Shown: positions 25,189 to 35,000 of the stretch, piece by piece
How positions within the stretch are numbered: the stretch's first letter is position 1
How the letters are laid out: every line of letters begins with the position of its first letter
Assembly (NCBI RefSeq): GCF_009377235.1
Contig: NZ_VMNX01000058.1
Location: 1 to 44,139 of the forward strand
DNA: 44,139 bases
From: Streptomyces acidicola
GTDB taxonomy: Bacteria > Actinomycetota > Actinomycetes > Streptomycetales > Streptomycetaceae
Direction: 5' to 3'
Position numbers and translations under genes: made by a program
The notes under the pieces: model-generated
What the model was told of the DNA's origin: nothing
What the model saw: the letters and a program-made list of their open reading frames with translations, nothing else
Database searches by the model: none

Positions 25189-26402
25189 GCGGTTCTCCTT
25201 GGTGTGCGGCTCCTTGGTGTGCGGCTCCCGCGCCCGGCCTTGTTCCTGCGCGGCAGATAGACCAGCGCTTCGGTGCCGGCGAAGCGCAGGACGAACGTCG
25301 TCACCAGTGCGAGCGCGGTGGCGGGCAGCACGCCCATCCCGAACTGGCCGACCAGCAGCGCGATCAGCGGGATGCGCAGCACGAGATCGGCGTTGGCGAG
25401 CAGGGCGAAGCGGCCGACACGGTCCCAGCGGGCCCGGTGCCGGCGCCGTTCTCTGAACAGCAGGTGCTCGACGAGGCAGAAGTTCCAGGCCACCCCCAGC
25501 TGGTTGGCGAGGATCTCGGCCGGTAGGTAGTGAATGCCGAGCGCGGTGAGTGCGTACAGGCCGAGCAGGTTCGGTACGAAGCCGGTGGCGCCGATCAGAC
25601 CGAAGGCCACCATGCGGGCGACGGGCGAGGCGGTGCGCAGCCCGGCGAGGTGGCGCAGGAACCGCAGGCCCTCCCACGCGGTCGACTTGGACTCCCCCGC
25701 GAACCGGTCCTGGAAGACGAACGGCACCTCGGTGACCTGGCGCGGACGGCTGCGCACGGCCAGTTCCAGGAGGATCTTGTAGCCGAGCGGCTGGAGGATC
25801 GCGGCCGTGACGGCGCTGCGGCGGATGGCGAAGAAGCCGCTCATCGGGTCGCTGATGCCGTGCAGCCGGCGCGGGAAGAGGGACTTGGTCAGCCAGGTCG
25901 CCGCGCGTGAGACGGCGACGCGGTAGCTGCCCGCGAGCCCGGCGCGGCTGCCGCCCTTGATGTAACGGGACGCGACGACCAGTCCGGCGGCGGCCCGCTC
26001 GCCCGTCGCCACCAGCTCCGGCACCAGGGACGGCGGGTGCTGGAGGTCGCCGTCCATGACGACGATCCAGTCGGACGTGGCCGCCTTCATCCCCTCGACG
26101 ACCGCCCCGCCGAGCCCGCCCACCGGTTCGTCGCGGTGCAGCACGGTGACGGGGAACGGGCAGTCCTGCGCGACCTTGGAGATCACCTCGGGGGTGTCGT
26201 CGGTGGAGTCGTCCACGAAGACGACCTCGCAGGGCAGCCTGCCGGGCACCGACTCGGTGATCCGGCGCAGCAGCTCCCGTACGTTGCCGGACTCGTTGAA
26301 GGTGGGGACGACGATGGTGACGGCACCGGGCTCGGGGACCTCGGCGCCGCGTACGGCCGGATCGCCCAGCTCGTCGGGGACGGTGGACTCGTAGCCGCTC
26401 AT
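25185..26402 (-). CDS. Polyprenyl-phosphate glycosyltransferase fused to GtrA membrane domain
   Basis: 405 residues from ATG 26402. Residues about 27-255 are a GT2 domain like dolichol-phosphate mannose synthase: TIVVPTFNESGNV, VFVDDSTDDT, the nucleotide-sugar DxD motif in MDGDLQHPPSLV, and SDPMSGFFAIRR. Residues about 275-395 form a four-helix GtrA domain (VAFGLIGATGFVPNLLGLYAL, ending LRFAGTEALVYLPRRNKA). It should transfer a sugar from a nucleotide donor to polyprenyl phosphate and help flip it across the membrane. The upstream GT39-like enzyme would then use the lipid-linked sugar. It overlaps both neighbours by 4 nt (ATGA). Confidence 0.9.
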   Translation of the reverse strand: MSGYESTVPDELGDPAVRGAEVPEPGAVTIVVPTFNESGNVRELLRRITESVPGRLPCEVVFVDDSTDDTPEVISKVAQDCPFPVTVLHRDEPVGGLGGAVVEGMKAATSDWIVVMDGDLQHPPSLVPELVATGERAAAGLVVASRYIKGGSRAGLAGSYRVAVSRAATWLTKSLFPRRLHGISDPMSGFFAIRRSAVTAAILQPLGYKILLELAVRSRPRQVTEVPFVFQDRFAGESKSTAWEGLRFLRHLAGLRTASPVARMVAFGLIGATGFVPNLLGLYALTALGIHYLPAEILANQLGVAWNFCLVEHLLFRERRRHRARWDRVGRFALLANADLVLRIPLIALLVGQFGMGVLPATALALVTTFVLRFAGTEALVYLPRRNKAGRGSRTPRSRTPRRTA

Positions 26403-28042
26403 CGGTCGCCTCCCGCGGCCTGGATCTGACGGATCTCGATCCGGTCCTCGCCGGTGCCGAAGGTGGCGACCGGCGTCGAATGCTCCATCGCGGCCTTGAC
26501 GTTGGGCAGGTCGACCGCGTCGCGCCGTACCGTCGGCGAGGCGACCACGTAGTCGAGGTCGCGCCAGCCGCGCGGCATCGTCTTCGTCACCGCGGGGTCG
26601 AGGTCGGCCTTGTAGAACCAGATGACGCCGAGGCCCGGCTTGTAGCCCTCGTGCACGAGGTCGAGCCAGAGCGCGTCGTCGACGAGCACCCGGGCCTTCC
26701 CCGGGTTGTCCACCTCGCTGCCCAGCCACTCGGCGGCGGCCCGGTAGGGGGCGTTGGCGTCGGCGGTCACCGCGGTGCGGTTGCCGTCGTACCAGCGCGG
26801 GACGACGTACGCGGCCGAGGCGCCCACGAGCGCCGCCGCCACCGCGTACCGCCCCCAGGTGAGGTACGTGCGCTCGTCCGTGCGCCGCCCACGGCGCAGT
26901 ACCGCGTGGGCGACGCTCCCGGTGCCGCCCGCGAGGACCAGGGCGAGGAACGGCAGCGCCTGGATGACGTACATCGCGGGCAGGTAGCCGGGCCGCAGGG
27001 CCATCGCGGCGAGGATCGCCACGGCGAGCGCGGGTCCGGCGAGCGCCCGCGCGGTCACCGACCAGCGCCAGGTGACCAGGAGCAGCAGCGCGGCGGCGAG
27101 TCCGCCGACGGGCAGCACCCGGTCGTAGTACAGCCACGACTGGAGCACCGCGTAGGAGCCGGAGCCCGGGTCGAGGACGAAGCCCGAGCCGGGTCGGGTC
27201 ATCTGGTACTCGATCCCGTCCCAGAGCGAGACGTGTCCCGGGCCCGGGAACAGCTCTCCCTTGAGCAGGGCGAGCAGCGGATACGAGACACCGATGAGCG
27301 CGCACGCGGTGATGGCGCCGGTGAGGGCGAACTTCCTGGTGTCGCGGTGGCTGTGCCGCCACATGGTGACCATCACCGCGGGCAGCACGATGAGCATCGT
27401 CTCCTTGGTGAGGACCGCCGTCGCGGCCGCGATCCCGGCGCCGAAGTGGTGCCAGAGGTGGCGGCTCGGCGAGGCGGCCAGGCAGAACGCGAGCAGCGTC
27501 CACATCACCGCGAGGTTGTCGAGGAAGATCTCCCGCTGGAGGACCACCGACAGCGGGGAGAGCCCGAACAGGACCATGCCGAGGCCGGCGGCCCAGCGCG
27601 GCAGCGACAGGCGGCGCGCGAGGACGTAGACGAGGACGGCGCTGACCGCGCTGATCACCAGCATCGTCGCCCGCATCGAGCCGACGGTCATCGACCCGGG
27701 GGCGAAGTGCGCCGGGATCCAGGTCAGCACGGCTATCTGGATCCAGCCGAGCGGCGGGTGGTCGTACCAGTACGTGTAGTGGGCGAGGCCCCGGCCCTCC
27801 TGGACGGCCCAGGCCTGGGCGAGGTAGGTGCCCTCGTCGTCGCTGAGGGTCGGGTAGTCGGCGATGTTCCAGCCCTGGACGACGAGGATCGCCACCAGGA
27901 GGACAGCGCACAGGACGAGGTCGGGGCGCGAGCCGCGCAGGCGCTCCGGCGATGTTGTTCGACGGGTCGAACCGGGTGATGGCACAGCTGTCCGCTGCGC
28001 GGGGACCTTGGCTCCGGTCACCGCGGGAAGGGTGGAGGTCAC
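26399..28042 (-). CDS. GT39/ArnT-like lipid-carrier-dependent glycosyltransferase
   Basis: 547 residues from GTG 28042 in a GTGA overlap with the upstream gene. It has about ten membrane helices in the first 420 residues and a C-terminal extracytoplasmic domain. The first outer loop carries the acidic motif SDDEGTYLAQAWAVQEGRG, followed by YTYWYDHPPLGW, typical of PMT/ArnT/GT83-type enzymes that take sugar from polyprenyl-phosphate on the outer face. FLDNLAVMWTLLAFCL fits the second conserved helix. Acceptor unknown; the operon suggests a surface glycan or glycoprotein. Confidence 0.88.
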   Translation of the reverse strand: MTSTLPAVTGAKVPAQRTAVPSPGSTRRTTSPERLRGSRPDLVLCAVLLVAILVVQGWNIADYPTLSDDEGTYLAQAWAVQEGRGLAHYTYWYDHPPLGWIQIAVLTWIPAHFAPGSMTVGSMRATMLVISAVSAVLVYVLARRLSLPRWAAGLGMVLFGLSPLSVVLQREIFLDNLAVMWTLLAFCLAASPSRHLWHHFGAGIAAATAVLTKETMLIVLPAVMVTMWRHSHRDTRKFALTGAITACALIGVSYPLLALLKGELFPGPGHVSLWDGIEYQMTRPGSGFVLDPGSGSYAVLQSWLYYDRVLPVGGLAAALLLLVTWRWSVTARALAGPALAVAILAAMALRPGYLPAMYVIQALPFLALVLAGGTGSVAHAVLRRGRRTDERTYLTWGRYAVAAALVGASAAYVVPRWYDGNRTAVTADANAPYRAAAEWLGSEVDNPGKARVLVDDALWLDLVHEGYKPGLGVIWFYKADLDPAVTKTMPRGWRDLDYVVASPTVRRDAVDLPNVKAAMEHSTPVATFGTGEDRIEIRQIQAAGGDR

Positions 28043-29301
28043 GCAGGAACGTCCTCTCGGTTCACGTGCGCGAGATGTGCACCGACGTGGCTGGTCAACT
28101 CCCAGTCGGTGCGGCCGCGTTGCTCACGCCATACGGCGCGGACGGCTGCCCCGGCGAGGAGCACCTGGTAGAAGGGCCCACCCACGATGAGCTTGAGGTA
28201 GTGGCCGAAGCCGACACGCAGGCCGTACTGCTTGCCGAAGTCGTGCAGTCCGACGATCTCGAAGACGAAGGTGACGAGAGCGGTGACGGCCGGCAGGAAG
28301 GTGACGAAGGCGATGCCCACCGGCACGTCGAGGAAGAGCGCGATGGCCACGTTGAGCGGGATGACCACACCCGAGACCGCCTGAAGGTAGGGCGTCATGA
28401 GGGTGTAGCGGGCGAGCAACCGCTGGCCGAAGCCGGGCAGTTGCTTCCAGTCCCGCTTCCGGTAGACCTGGAGGAAGCCCTGGTTCCAGCGGGTGCGCTG
28501 CTTCATCAGCGACATCAGGCTGCTGGGGGTCTCCTCGCGGGTGACCATCTCGGAGTCGTACGCGACGACGACCTTTCTGCCGGCGCTGGACAGCCGGACG
28601 CCCAGGTCGCAGTCCTCGGCCAGGCAGTGGGGATCCCACCCGCCGGCGTCGCGCAGGACGCCCGTCCGTACGAAGACGGTGTTGCCGCCGAGCGGAATGA
28701 ACCCTTTCTGGGCGTGCAGGTGGAGCCGCGACCGGAACCAGAAGAAGTACTCCAGGCAGTTGCGCAGGCTGTACCAGCTGGAGTGGAAGTTGATGAGCTG
28801 CACGCCGCCCTGGACGACGTCCGCGCCGGTGGAGCGGAACGCGTGGTCGACATGGGCCAGCAGCTCCGGGTGGACCTGGTCCTCGGCGTCGAAGACCCCG
28901 ACGACGTCGCCGCGGCAGTGCGGCAGCGCCGTGTTCATGGCCTTCGGCTTGTTCTTCTTCTCGTGGGTGTCGACGACGACGCGGACGCGCGGGTCGCGGT
29001 CCGCCGCCTTCCGGGCCACCTCGGTGGTCTCCGGGTCGTCGTGCCCGACGATGACGATGATCTCGAAGTCCGTGTGTGTGGATTCCAGCAGGCGCTGGAC
29101 GGTGTGGTCGAGCACGGCCTGCTCGTGTCTCGCCGGCAGCAACAGCGAGAAGGAGACGTGCTCGTCCCCGTCCGGTCTGCTGAACCGGGTGGAGGCCAGC
29201 ACCTCGGGCGTGCGCCACGCGTGCATCTGCCACCACAAGGTGAACGCCGCCATCCAGAACAGGGCGAACGAAACGACAGCGATGAAGACAGACGTCAGCA
29301 A
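28039..29301 (-). CDS. Processive GT2 glycosyltransferase (cellulose/poly-GlcNAc synthase-like)
   Basis: 420 residues; the start is TTG 29301, preceded by GGGGGGA, since no ATG or GTG leaves the first membrane helix (FIAVVSFALFWMAAFTLWWQ) intact. The GT2 core has all the processive motifs: LLLPARHEQAV, Asp in DTHEKKNKPKAMNTAL, DxD in FDAEDQVHPELL, AEDCDLG, and the QxxRW signature QRTRW, then NQGFLQVY. Three or four C-terminal helices follow. Such enzymes polymerise a beta-linked polysaccharide while moving it through the membrane. First gene of the operon; a perfect 18-bp palindrome lies 24 nt upstream. Confidence 0.88.
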   Translation of the reverse strand: MLTSVFIAVVSFALFWMAAFTLWWQMHAWRTPEVLASTRFSRPDGDEHVSFSLLLPARHEQAVLDHTVQRLLESTHTDFEIIVIVGHDDPETTEVARKAADRDPRVRVVVDTHEKKNKPKAMNTALPHCRGDVVGVFDAEDQVHPELLAHVDHAFRSTGADVVQGGVQLINFHSSWYSLRNCLEYFFWFRSRLHLHAQKGFIPLGGNTVFVRTGVLRDAGGWDPHCLAEDCDLGVRLSSAGRKVVVAYDSEMVTREETPSSLMSLMKQRTRWNQGFLQVYRKRDWKQLPGFGQRLLARYTLMTPYLQAVSGVVIPLNVAIALFLDVPVGIAFVTFLPAVTALVTFVFEIVGLHDFGKQYGLRVGFGHYLKLIVGGPFYQVLLAGAAVRAVWREQRGRTDWELTSHVGAHLAHVNREDVPA

Positions 29302-29324
29302 AGATCCCCCCAGATCTCCGAAAC

Positions 29325-29342
29325 CCCCTGTCGCGACAGGGG
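29325..29342. promoter_or_regulatory. Perfect 18-bp palindrome upstream of glycosyltransferase operon
   Basis: CCCCTGTCGCGACAGGGG is fully self-complementary and ends 24 nt before the TTG start. It can be read as an operator or as a hairpin in the leader RNA that could hide the ribosome site. There is no T-run, so termination is unlikely. Confidence 0.45.
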
Positions 29343-29521
29343 CGTCACTCGACCAGTGCGAGCGACCCCCGTCGCGTCCCCGTGCAGAGACTAGGGGGAA
29401 AATGTGAAGCCCGGGAGCACTTCCGATAAATAGACTGTTTCCGATCGGTCACCCGCGTAGTCCGAAGTATCCGAACACAAGCCCATTCGACCTGGTTCTG
29501 CAACCGCTTTCGCCTGGTGTT

Positions 29522-31555
29522 TCAGCCGCTCAGCGCCGCCCGGAGGCGGTCCGCGTCGGTCGTTGGGGCGTCGCAGGTGAAGTTGCGACAGACGTAAGCG
29601 GTCGGTTCACCGCCGACGAGGGGACGGTCGGCCAGCAACGGCAGTTCGTCACTGTCCGGAGTCCCCACGGCGACGACCGCGCCCGGCGCCGTGCCCAGAA
29701 GTGCCGTGCGGTGCAGGGCCCTTGTGCCCGGATGGCCGGCGGCCGGACCCACGACGGCGATCTCCCGCGGCCCGTCGAGCAGCGCTTCGGCCGTCGCGAG
29801 CCCCCACCCGATGAAGCGAGGCGCACGCGGCCCGAGGGCCTTCACCACACCCAACGCCCGCTCGGCTGCGGTGCGATGGCGTGCGGAGCCGGTGTGGGCC
29901 GCATACCCGAGCAGGACCCCGGCGGCCGCGCTCCACCCGGACGGGGTGGCGTTGTCGGTGGGGTCCTGGGGCCGCCGGATGAGCTGTTCGGCGTCAACCG
30001 CCGTGTCGTACAGGGCGCCCGACTCCTCGTCGGTGAACGAGGTCAGCACATGGTCGAGCAGGAACCCGGCGAATTCGAGCCAGACGCCCTCTCCGGTGAC
30101 GGAAGCGAGCGCGAGGAACCCTTCGGCGACGTCCGCGTAGTCCTCCAACACGCCTGCGTTGCCTCCGACCTGCCCGTCCTTGCTGGTCCGGGAGAGCCGT
30201 GCGTGGTCGTCGAGGTGCAGCCGTACGAGGAGGTCGGCGGCGGCGAGCGCGGCCTCGACGAGGTCGGGGCGCTCGAAGTACGCGCCGGTCTCGGCGAGCG
30301 CGGCCACGGCGAGCCCGTTCCAGGCGGCGACCACCTTGTCGTCACGGCCGGGAGCGGGGCGCGTGGAGCGCGCGTCGAGGAGCCGCCGCCTGATGGACTC
30401 GACCCGGTCGGCGTCGAACACACCCTCGTACTGCGGAAGCTGCAGGACGGACTGCCCGTGCTCGAAGGTGCCCGCGTCGGTGACGCCGAAGTAGTGCGCG
30501 GCAAGCTGCGCGTCGTCGTCCCCGAGCACCTCGGCGAGCCGGTCCGGGGTCCACACGTAGTAGGCACCCTCGACATGCCTGCCGCTGCCGTCCTCACTGT
30601 CGGCGTCGAGCGCGGAGGCGAACCCGCCCTCGTTCGTCCGCAGCTCGCGCACCATGAAGTCGGCGGTCTCCAGGGCGACCCGGCGCGCCAGCTCGGAGCC
30701 GGTGGCGCGCCAGAGATGGGCATAGACGCGGCACAAAAGAGCATTGTCGTAGAGCATCTTCTCAAAGTGGGGCACAACCCAGTCCCGGTCGACCGAGTAC
30801 CGCGCGAACCCGCCCCCGAGCTGGTCGTAGATGCCACCGCGGGCCATGCGCTCGCAGGTGTCCCGCGCCATCTGCAGGGCACCCTCGGAGCCGGTCCGGG
30901 CGTGGTGCCGCAGCAGGAACTCGATGACCATGGAGGGCGGGAACTTGGGCGCCCCGCCGAACCCGCCGCGGGAGGCGTCGTACTCCCGGGTGAGCCCCAG
31001 CAGCGCCTGCGCGATCTCCTCCTCGCCCGGCACCTCCATCGGGCCGTACGTCAGCTCCCGCGCGGCCAGGTCCCGCACGATCTTCCCGGCGACCTCGGCG
31101 ACCTCGTCCCTCCGGTCGGCCCACGCGGCCCGTACGCCTTCCAGGACCTGACGGAAGGAGGGCATGCCGTGGCGGGGGGCGGGCGGGAAGTACGTTCCAA
31201 AATAAAACGGTTCAGCGTCCGGCGTGAGGAACACCGTCATAGGCCAGCCACCCTGACCAGTAGCGGCCTGTACCGCTTCCATGTACACCGCGTCCACGTC
31301 AGGTCGCTCCTCGCGGTCGACCTTGACGCTCACGAAACAATCATTGAGGTACGCCGCCGTCGCCTCGTCCTCAAAGGACTCGCGAGCCATGACGTGACAC
31401 CAGTGACAACTCGAATAGCCGACGCTGAGCAGCACCGGCACATCCCGCCTGCGCGCCTCTTCGAAGGCCTCTTCCGACCAAGGCCACCAGTCGACGGGGT
31501 TGTCGGCGTGCTGGAGAAGGTAGGGAGACGTCTCGTGGGCCAGTCGGTTGGACAC
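29522..31555 (-). CDS. Thioredoxin-domain protein, YyaL/SSP411 (DUF255) family
   Basis: 677 residues from GTG 31555, where family sequence starts (SNRLAHETSPYLLQHADNPVDWWPW); an upstream GTG at 31591 is less likely. Residues 1-165 form a thioredoxin-like domain with a CHWC motif in SSCHWCHVMARESFEDE. The rest is an alpha/alpha-barrel like N-acylglucosamine epimerases and glycosidases (GGGFARYSVDRDWVVPHFEKMLYDNALL, WNGLAVAALAE). The family is conserved from bacteria to mammals but its reaction is not established. Cytoplasmic, apparently monocistronic. Confidence 0.93.
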   Translation of the reverse strand: MSNRLAHETSPYLLQHADNPVDWWPWSEEAFEEARRRDVPVLLSVGYSSCHWCHVMARESFEDEATAAYLNDCFVSVKVDREERPDVDAVYMEAVQAATGQGGWPMTVFLTPDAEPFYFGTYFPPAPRHGMPSFRQVLEGVRAAWADRRDEVAEVAGKIVRDLAARELTYGPMEVPGEEEIAQALLGLTREYDASRGGFGGAPKFPPSMVIEFLLRHHARTGSEGALQMARDTCERMARGGIYDQLGGGFARYSVDRDWVVPHFEKMLYDNALLCRVYAHLWRATGSELARRVALETADFMVRELRTNEGGFASALDADSEDGSGRHVEGAYYVWTPDRLAEVLGDDDAQLAAHYFGVTDAGTFEHGQSVLQLPQYEGVFDADRVESIRRRLLDARSTRPAPGRDDKVVAAWNGLAVAALAETGAYFERPDLVEAALAAADLLVRLHLDDHARLSRTSKDGQVGGNAGVLEDYADVAEGFLALASVTGEGVWLEFAGFLLDHVLTSFTDEESGALYDTAVDAEQLIRRPQDPTDNATPSGWSAAAGVLLGYAAHTGSARHRTAAERALGVVKALGPRAPRFIGWGLATAEALLDGPREIAVVGPAAGHPGTRALHRTALLGTAPGAVVAVGTPDSDELPLLADRPLVGGEPTAYVCRNFTCDAPTTDADRLRAALSG

Positions 31556-32004
31556 TTTGTGGATGCACCTTCCCCGGGATTGACCAGGCACTCTCCGCCC
31601 GACCGCTACGACTCCACCCTAAGGAGTCTCCTCAGGGATCGACGCAAACCGGCTCACTCATCTCTGACCGGCTCCCTTCCACTGGCGTCCCACGGGACGG
31701 GGGAAGTAGGTACCGAATTGGCCTCCTCAACGCGTAGCGCAGCTGCACCGGACCTCCTCGTCACGAACACCAGAGCCAGATGAGAACGCAAGTCTTAGCG
31801 TCGTCTCGTACAACGCCTCGTAGGCCCATGAGTCACGCAATCCCGCGATCACACGTTCAAGATCAGCGTGCACCGCCCACTACGGCCCCGACCGCCCCGA
31901 ACTCACGCCCCCCGCCAACGTTTTCGCGCCCTCTCGCCTCCGCGCTCCTTCCGCAGCACACTTGACCCACGGAAAGCCGTTGCTGCGAGCGAGGGGGACG
32001 TGTC
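31556..32004. other. 449-bp divergent intergenic region
   Basis: No credible gene. GACTCC (31610-31615) and GGAGTC (31623-31628) form a small hairpin on the YyaL side. TTGACC at 31963-31968 could be a -35 for the STAND gene, but I see no matching -10. The last 20 nt carry GAGGGGG, the ribosome site of the STAND gene. Confidence 0.45.
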
Positions 32005-35000
32005 ATGCGGGACGGCCATCGGGTGGAGGCCGAGCGACTGCTGGCGAGGGCGGTGGAGGAAGAGGTCCGGCGGTCGGGCGGCCGTACGGACGGCGGCGTA
32101 CTGCTCTCGCGGGCGCGCGGCGCGCTCGACGCCATGGCTCAGGCGGCCGCCGAGGAGTACGAGGCCTACACCCGTGCCCTCGACGAGGCCGGGGCCGGTC
32201 AGGTCACCTTCGCGCAGCGGTACGCCAAGGAGGGCGCCGGAACCCCCCTGATGGTCGCGGGCGTGGCCGCGGTCGCGGCGGCCGTCGCCGACCTGGCCCT
32301 CGGCACGGGCGCCGGCACCGCCCTCGGCGCCGGTGTCACGGTGGGCGTCGTCGGCGCGGCGGCCACCGTCCTGAAGGTGACCGCCGCCCACTTCCCGGCT
32401 GCCCACCACCGTGCCGGGGCGCTGGGCCAGCCCGGCGGTCCCGAACAGCTGCGGCTCCAATGGCTGACCGCCCTGGAGGTGCGCGGCATCCGCCCGTTCC
32501 TGGACCAGCAGCGCGTCCTGAGCGCGAGCACGAGCGCCGGCGCGAAGAAGGGCGCGCCCCAGCTGCGCCGTACCGACAAGAGCGCGGCGGCGCGCAGGAG
32601 AAGCGTGCTGGAGCAGTCGTTCGGGCAACTGCCCGATGCGGACGGCCCGTTCGCGGGGCGACGTACGGAGATGGCCCGGGTCCGGCAGTGGGTGCAGGCC
32701 GCGCGGGCCAGTACCGAGACCCGTTCGACCGTGGTCGTGCTGCACGGCGCTCCCGGTTCGGGCCGTACGACGCTCGCCGTGCGCGCGGCCCACGATCTGA
32801 AGGACCAGTTCCGCGGCGCGTGCGTGGTGGACCTGCGCGGTGACGGCGCGGGAGAGCCGCCGCTGTCCACCCGGGACGCCCTGCTGCACCTGCTGAACCG
32901 TCTGGGCGCGCCCCGTGAACAGCTCCTCTTCCGCGAGCGCTCCTCCCCCGACCAGCAGGTCAAGCGGCTGAGCGAGCTGTACCACCAGCACGTGACGGGC
33001 CTGCCGGTCACGATCATCCTGGACGACGCCTCGGACCCCGAGCAGGTCCGCACCCTCGTCCCCGACCGCTCCGACAGCCTCGTCCTGGTCACCACGCGCA
33101 AACCCCTCGATCTGCCCGCCGACCTTCCCGCCTGGGTGCACCAGCTCCCGGTCGAGGCGCTCGACGAGGCGGGCGCGGAGGAACTGCTGGACGCGGCAGC
33201 GCAGGACGAGTCGGCCCCGTACGACGCCCAGTCCTCCGAGCGCATACGGGAGCTGTGCGGCGGCCTCCCCCTGGCTCTGCGCGTCGCGGGCTCGTCCCTC
33301 GGGACGCGCACGCCCCGCCGACTGGCCACGGACCTGGGCGCGTACGGCCCGGTGGAGCCCATCGAACGCGCCCTCTGGCTGCGGTACACCGACCAGCCCG
33401 ACCCGGCGCGGCGGCTGCTGCGGCGCCTGGCCCTGGCGGGACGGGCGTCGCTGGGCGCCGCCGCGGCGGCCTCGCTGCTGGCCACGAGTGAGCCGGAGGC
33501 CACCCGGCATCTGACGGCACTCGCCCGCGCGGGCCTGATCGACCACGTACGGGGCAACCGGTACCGGCTCCACGACCTGGTCCGCGCCTTCGCCCAGGCC
33601 CGCCTGCTGGACGAGGAGGAACCGGCGGAGCGGACGGCGGCCCATGAGCGTCTGATCGTCACGTACGCGGAGCTCGCCGACTCGGTGCTCCGCCTGGTCG
33701 ACGGCAAGATGTCGACCCGCTCGGACCGTTTCGGTCCGCACGGCTTCACCTCGCTCGACGAGGCGCTGCGCTGGCTGGACGACGAGTCCAGCTTCATCAC
33801 GGCCGCCCTGCGGCACACGGAGGGCGTGAACCAGGCGGCCGTACTGAACCTGCTGGGCGCCCTGTGCGACTACTGCCTGCTGCGCGGCGACCTGTACCGC
33901 CTGGGTGAGATCAGCGAGCTGGCCCGCGCGGTCGACCAGGGTCTGCTGGTCCGCTCGGTCCAGTGGCGTACGGGTATCGCGGCCCGCCAGCTCGGCGAAC
34001 TGGACCAGGCCCGCACCACCCTGTCCTCCGTCGTCGACCTCTACATGGAGGCGCACCACGACGCGGGCGCGGCCCGCGCTCTGTGTTCCCTCGGCATCAC
34101 GCTCCATCACCAGGGCAACCTGACCGAGGCGGCGGCGAAGCTCCGGGAGGCCCTGGACCTTCAGGCGGCGCCGGAGCTGTCCGTGGACCGGGCCTGGACG
34201 ATGCACGCGCTGGCGGCGGTGGAGCGGGACCGGGCGAGGCTGGCGGAGGCCCTCGATCTCCTCACCCGGTCCCTGGTGCTGCACGGCGAGGGCGAGTCGG
34301 TGCACGGCCAGGCGTGGGCGCACTTCCAGCTCGGCCAGCTGAAACTGCGGATGGGTGACGTGCCGGGCGCGGAGGCGGATCTGCGCACGGCCCTGGATCT
34401 GTACGGCCGCACCCGCGACGCCCGCGGCGAGGCCTGGGCCATGACCCAGCTCGCCCGTGCCCGCCTGGTCGCCGGCGACGCGTCCGCCGCGGTCGACAGC
34501 CTGCGCCAGGCGACGGCACGCCATCAGGACAACGAGGACGCCCGCGGCGTGGCCTGGTCGGTGTACTACCTGGGTCAGGCGCTGGAGGAGGCGGGCAATC
34601 TGGACCAGGCGGTCCGGGAGCTGGAGCGGTCGAGGACGATGTTCTCGCGCATGCGGGACGTGTACGGGCTCGCCTGCGCCCGCCACCACTCGGCCCGTGT
34701 GACGCGCGACCAGCGAGCCGTCCAGACGGGTTCGCTGCGCAATTCGGGCTTCGCCCGCCAGCTGCTGGTCGACGCCCGCGCCGACTTCCAGCGCGTCGGC
34801 GTCGCCCACGGCGAGGCGTGGACCTGCCTGGAGCTGGCAGTGGTCGACGCCGGCAACGCCCGCACCCAGCAGGCCCTGTCCCTGTGCGACGACGCCGTGT
34901 CGCTCTTCGCCTCGTACGGCGATCTCCGGGGCGAGGACTGGGCCAGGTTCCTGAGGTGCACCCTGCTGCCGTACGCGGCGCCGGGCGGTGTCGAGATCGG

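Noticed and set aside
22858..25260. 800-codon open frame on the plus strand
   Set aside because: Exactly antisense to the oxidase gene; composition (Arg/Gly/Val/His-rich, no domains) is that of a GC-bias shadow frame.
29711..31783. 690-codon open frame on the plus strand
   Set aside because: Antisense to the YyaL-family gene; the minus-strand product is an unmistakable family member.
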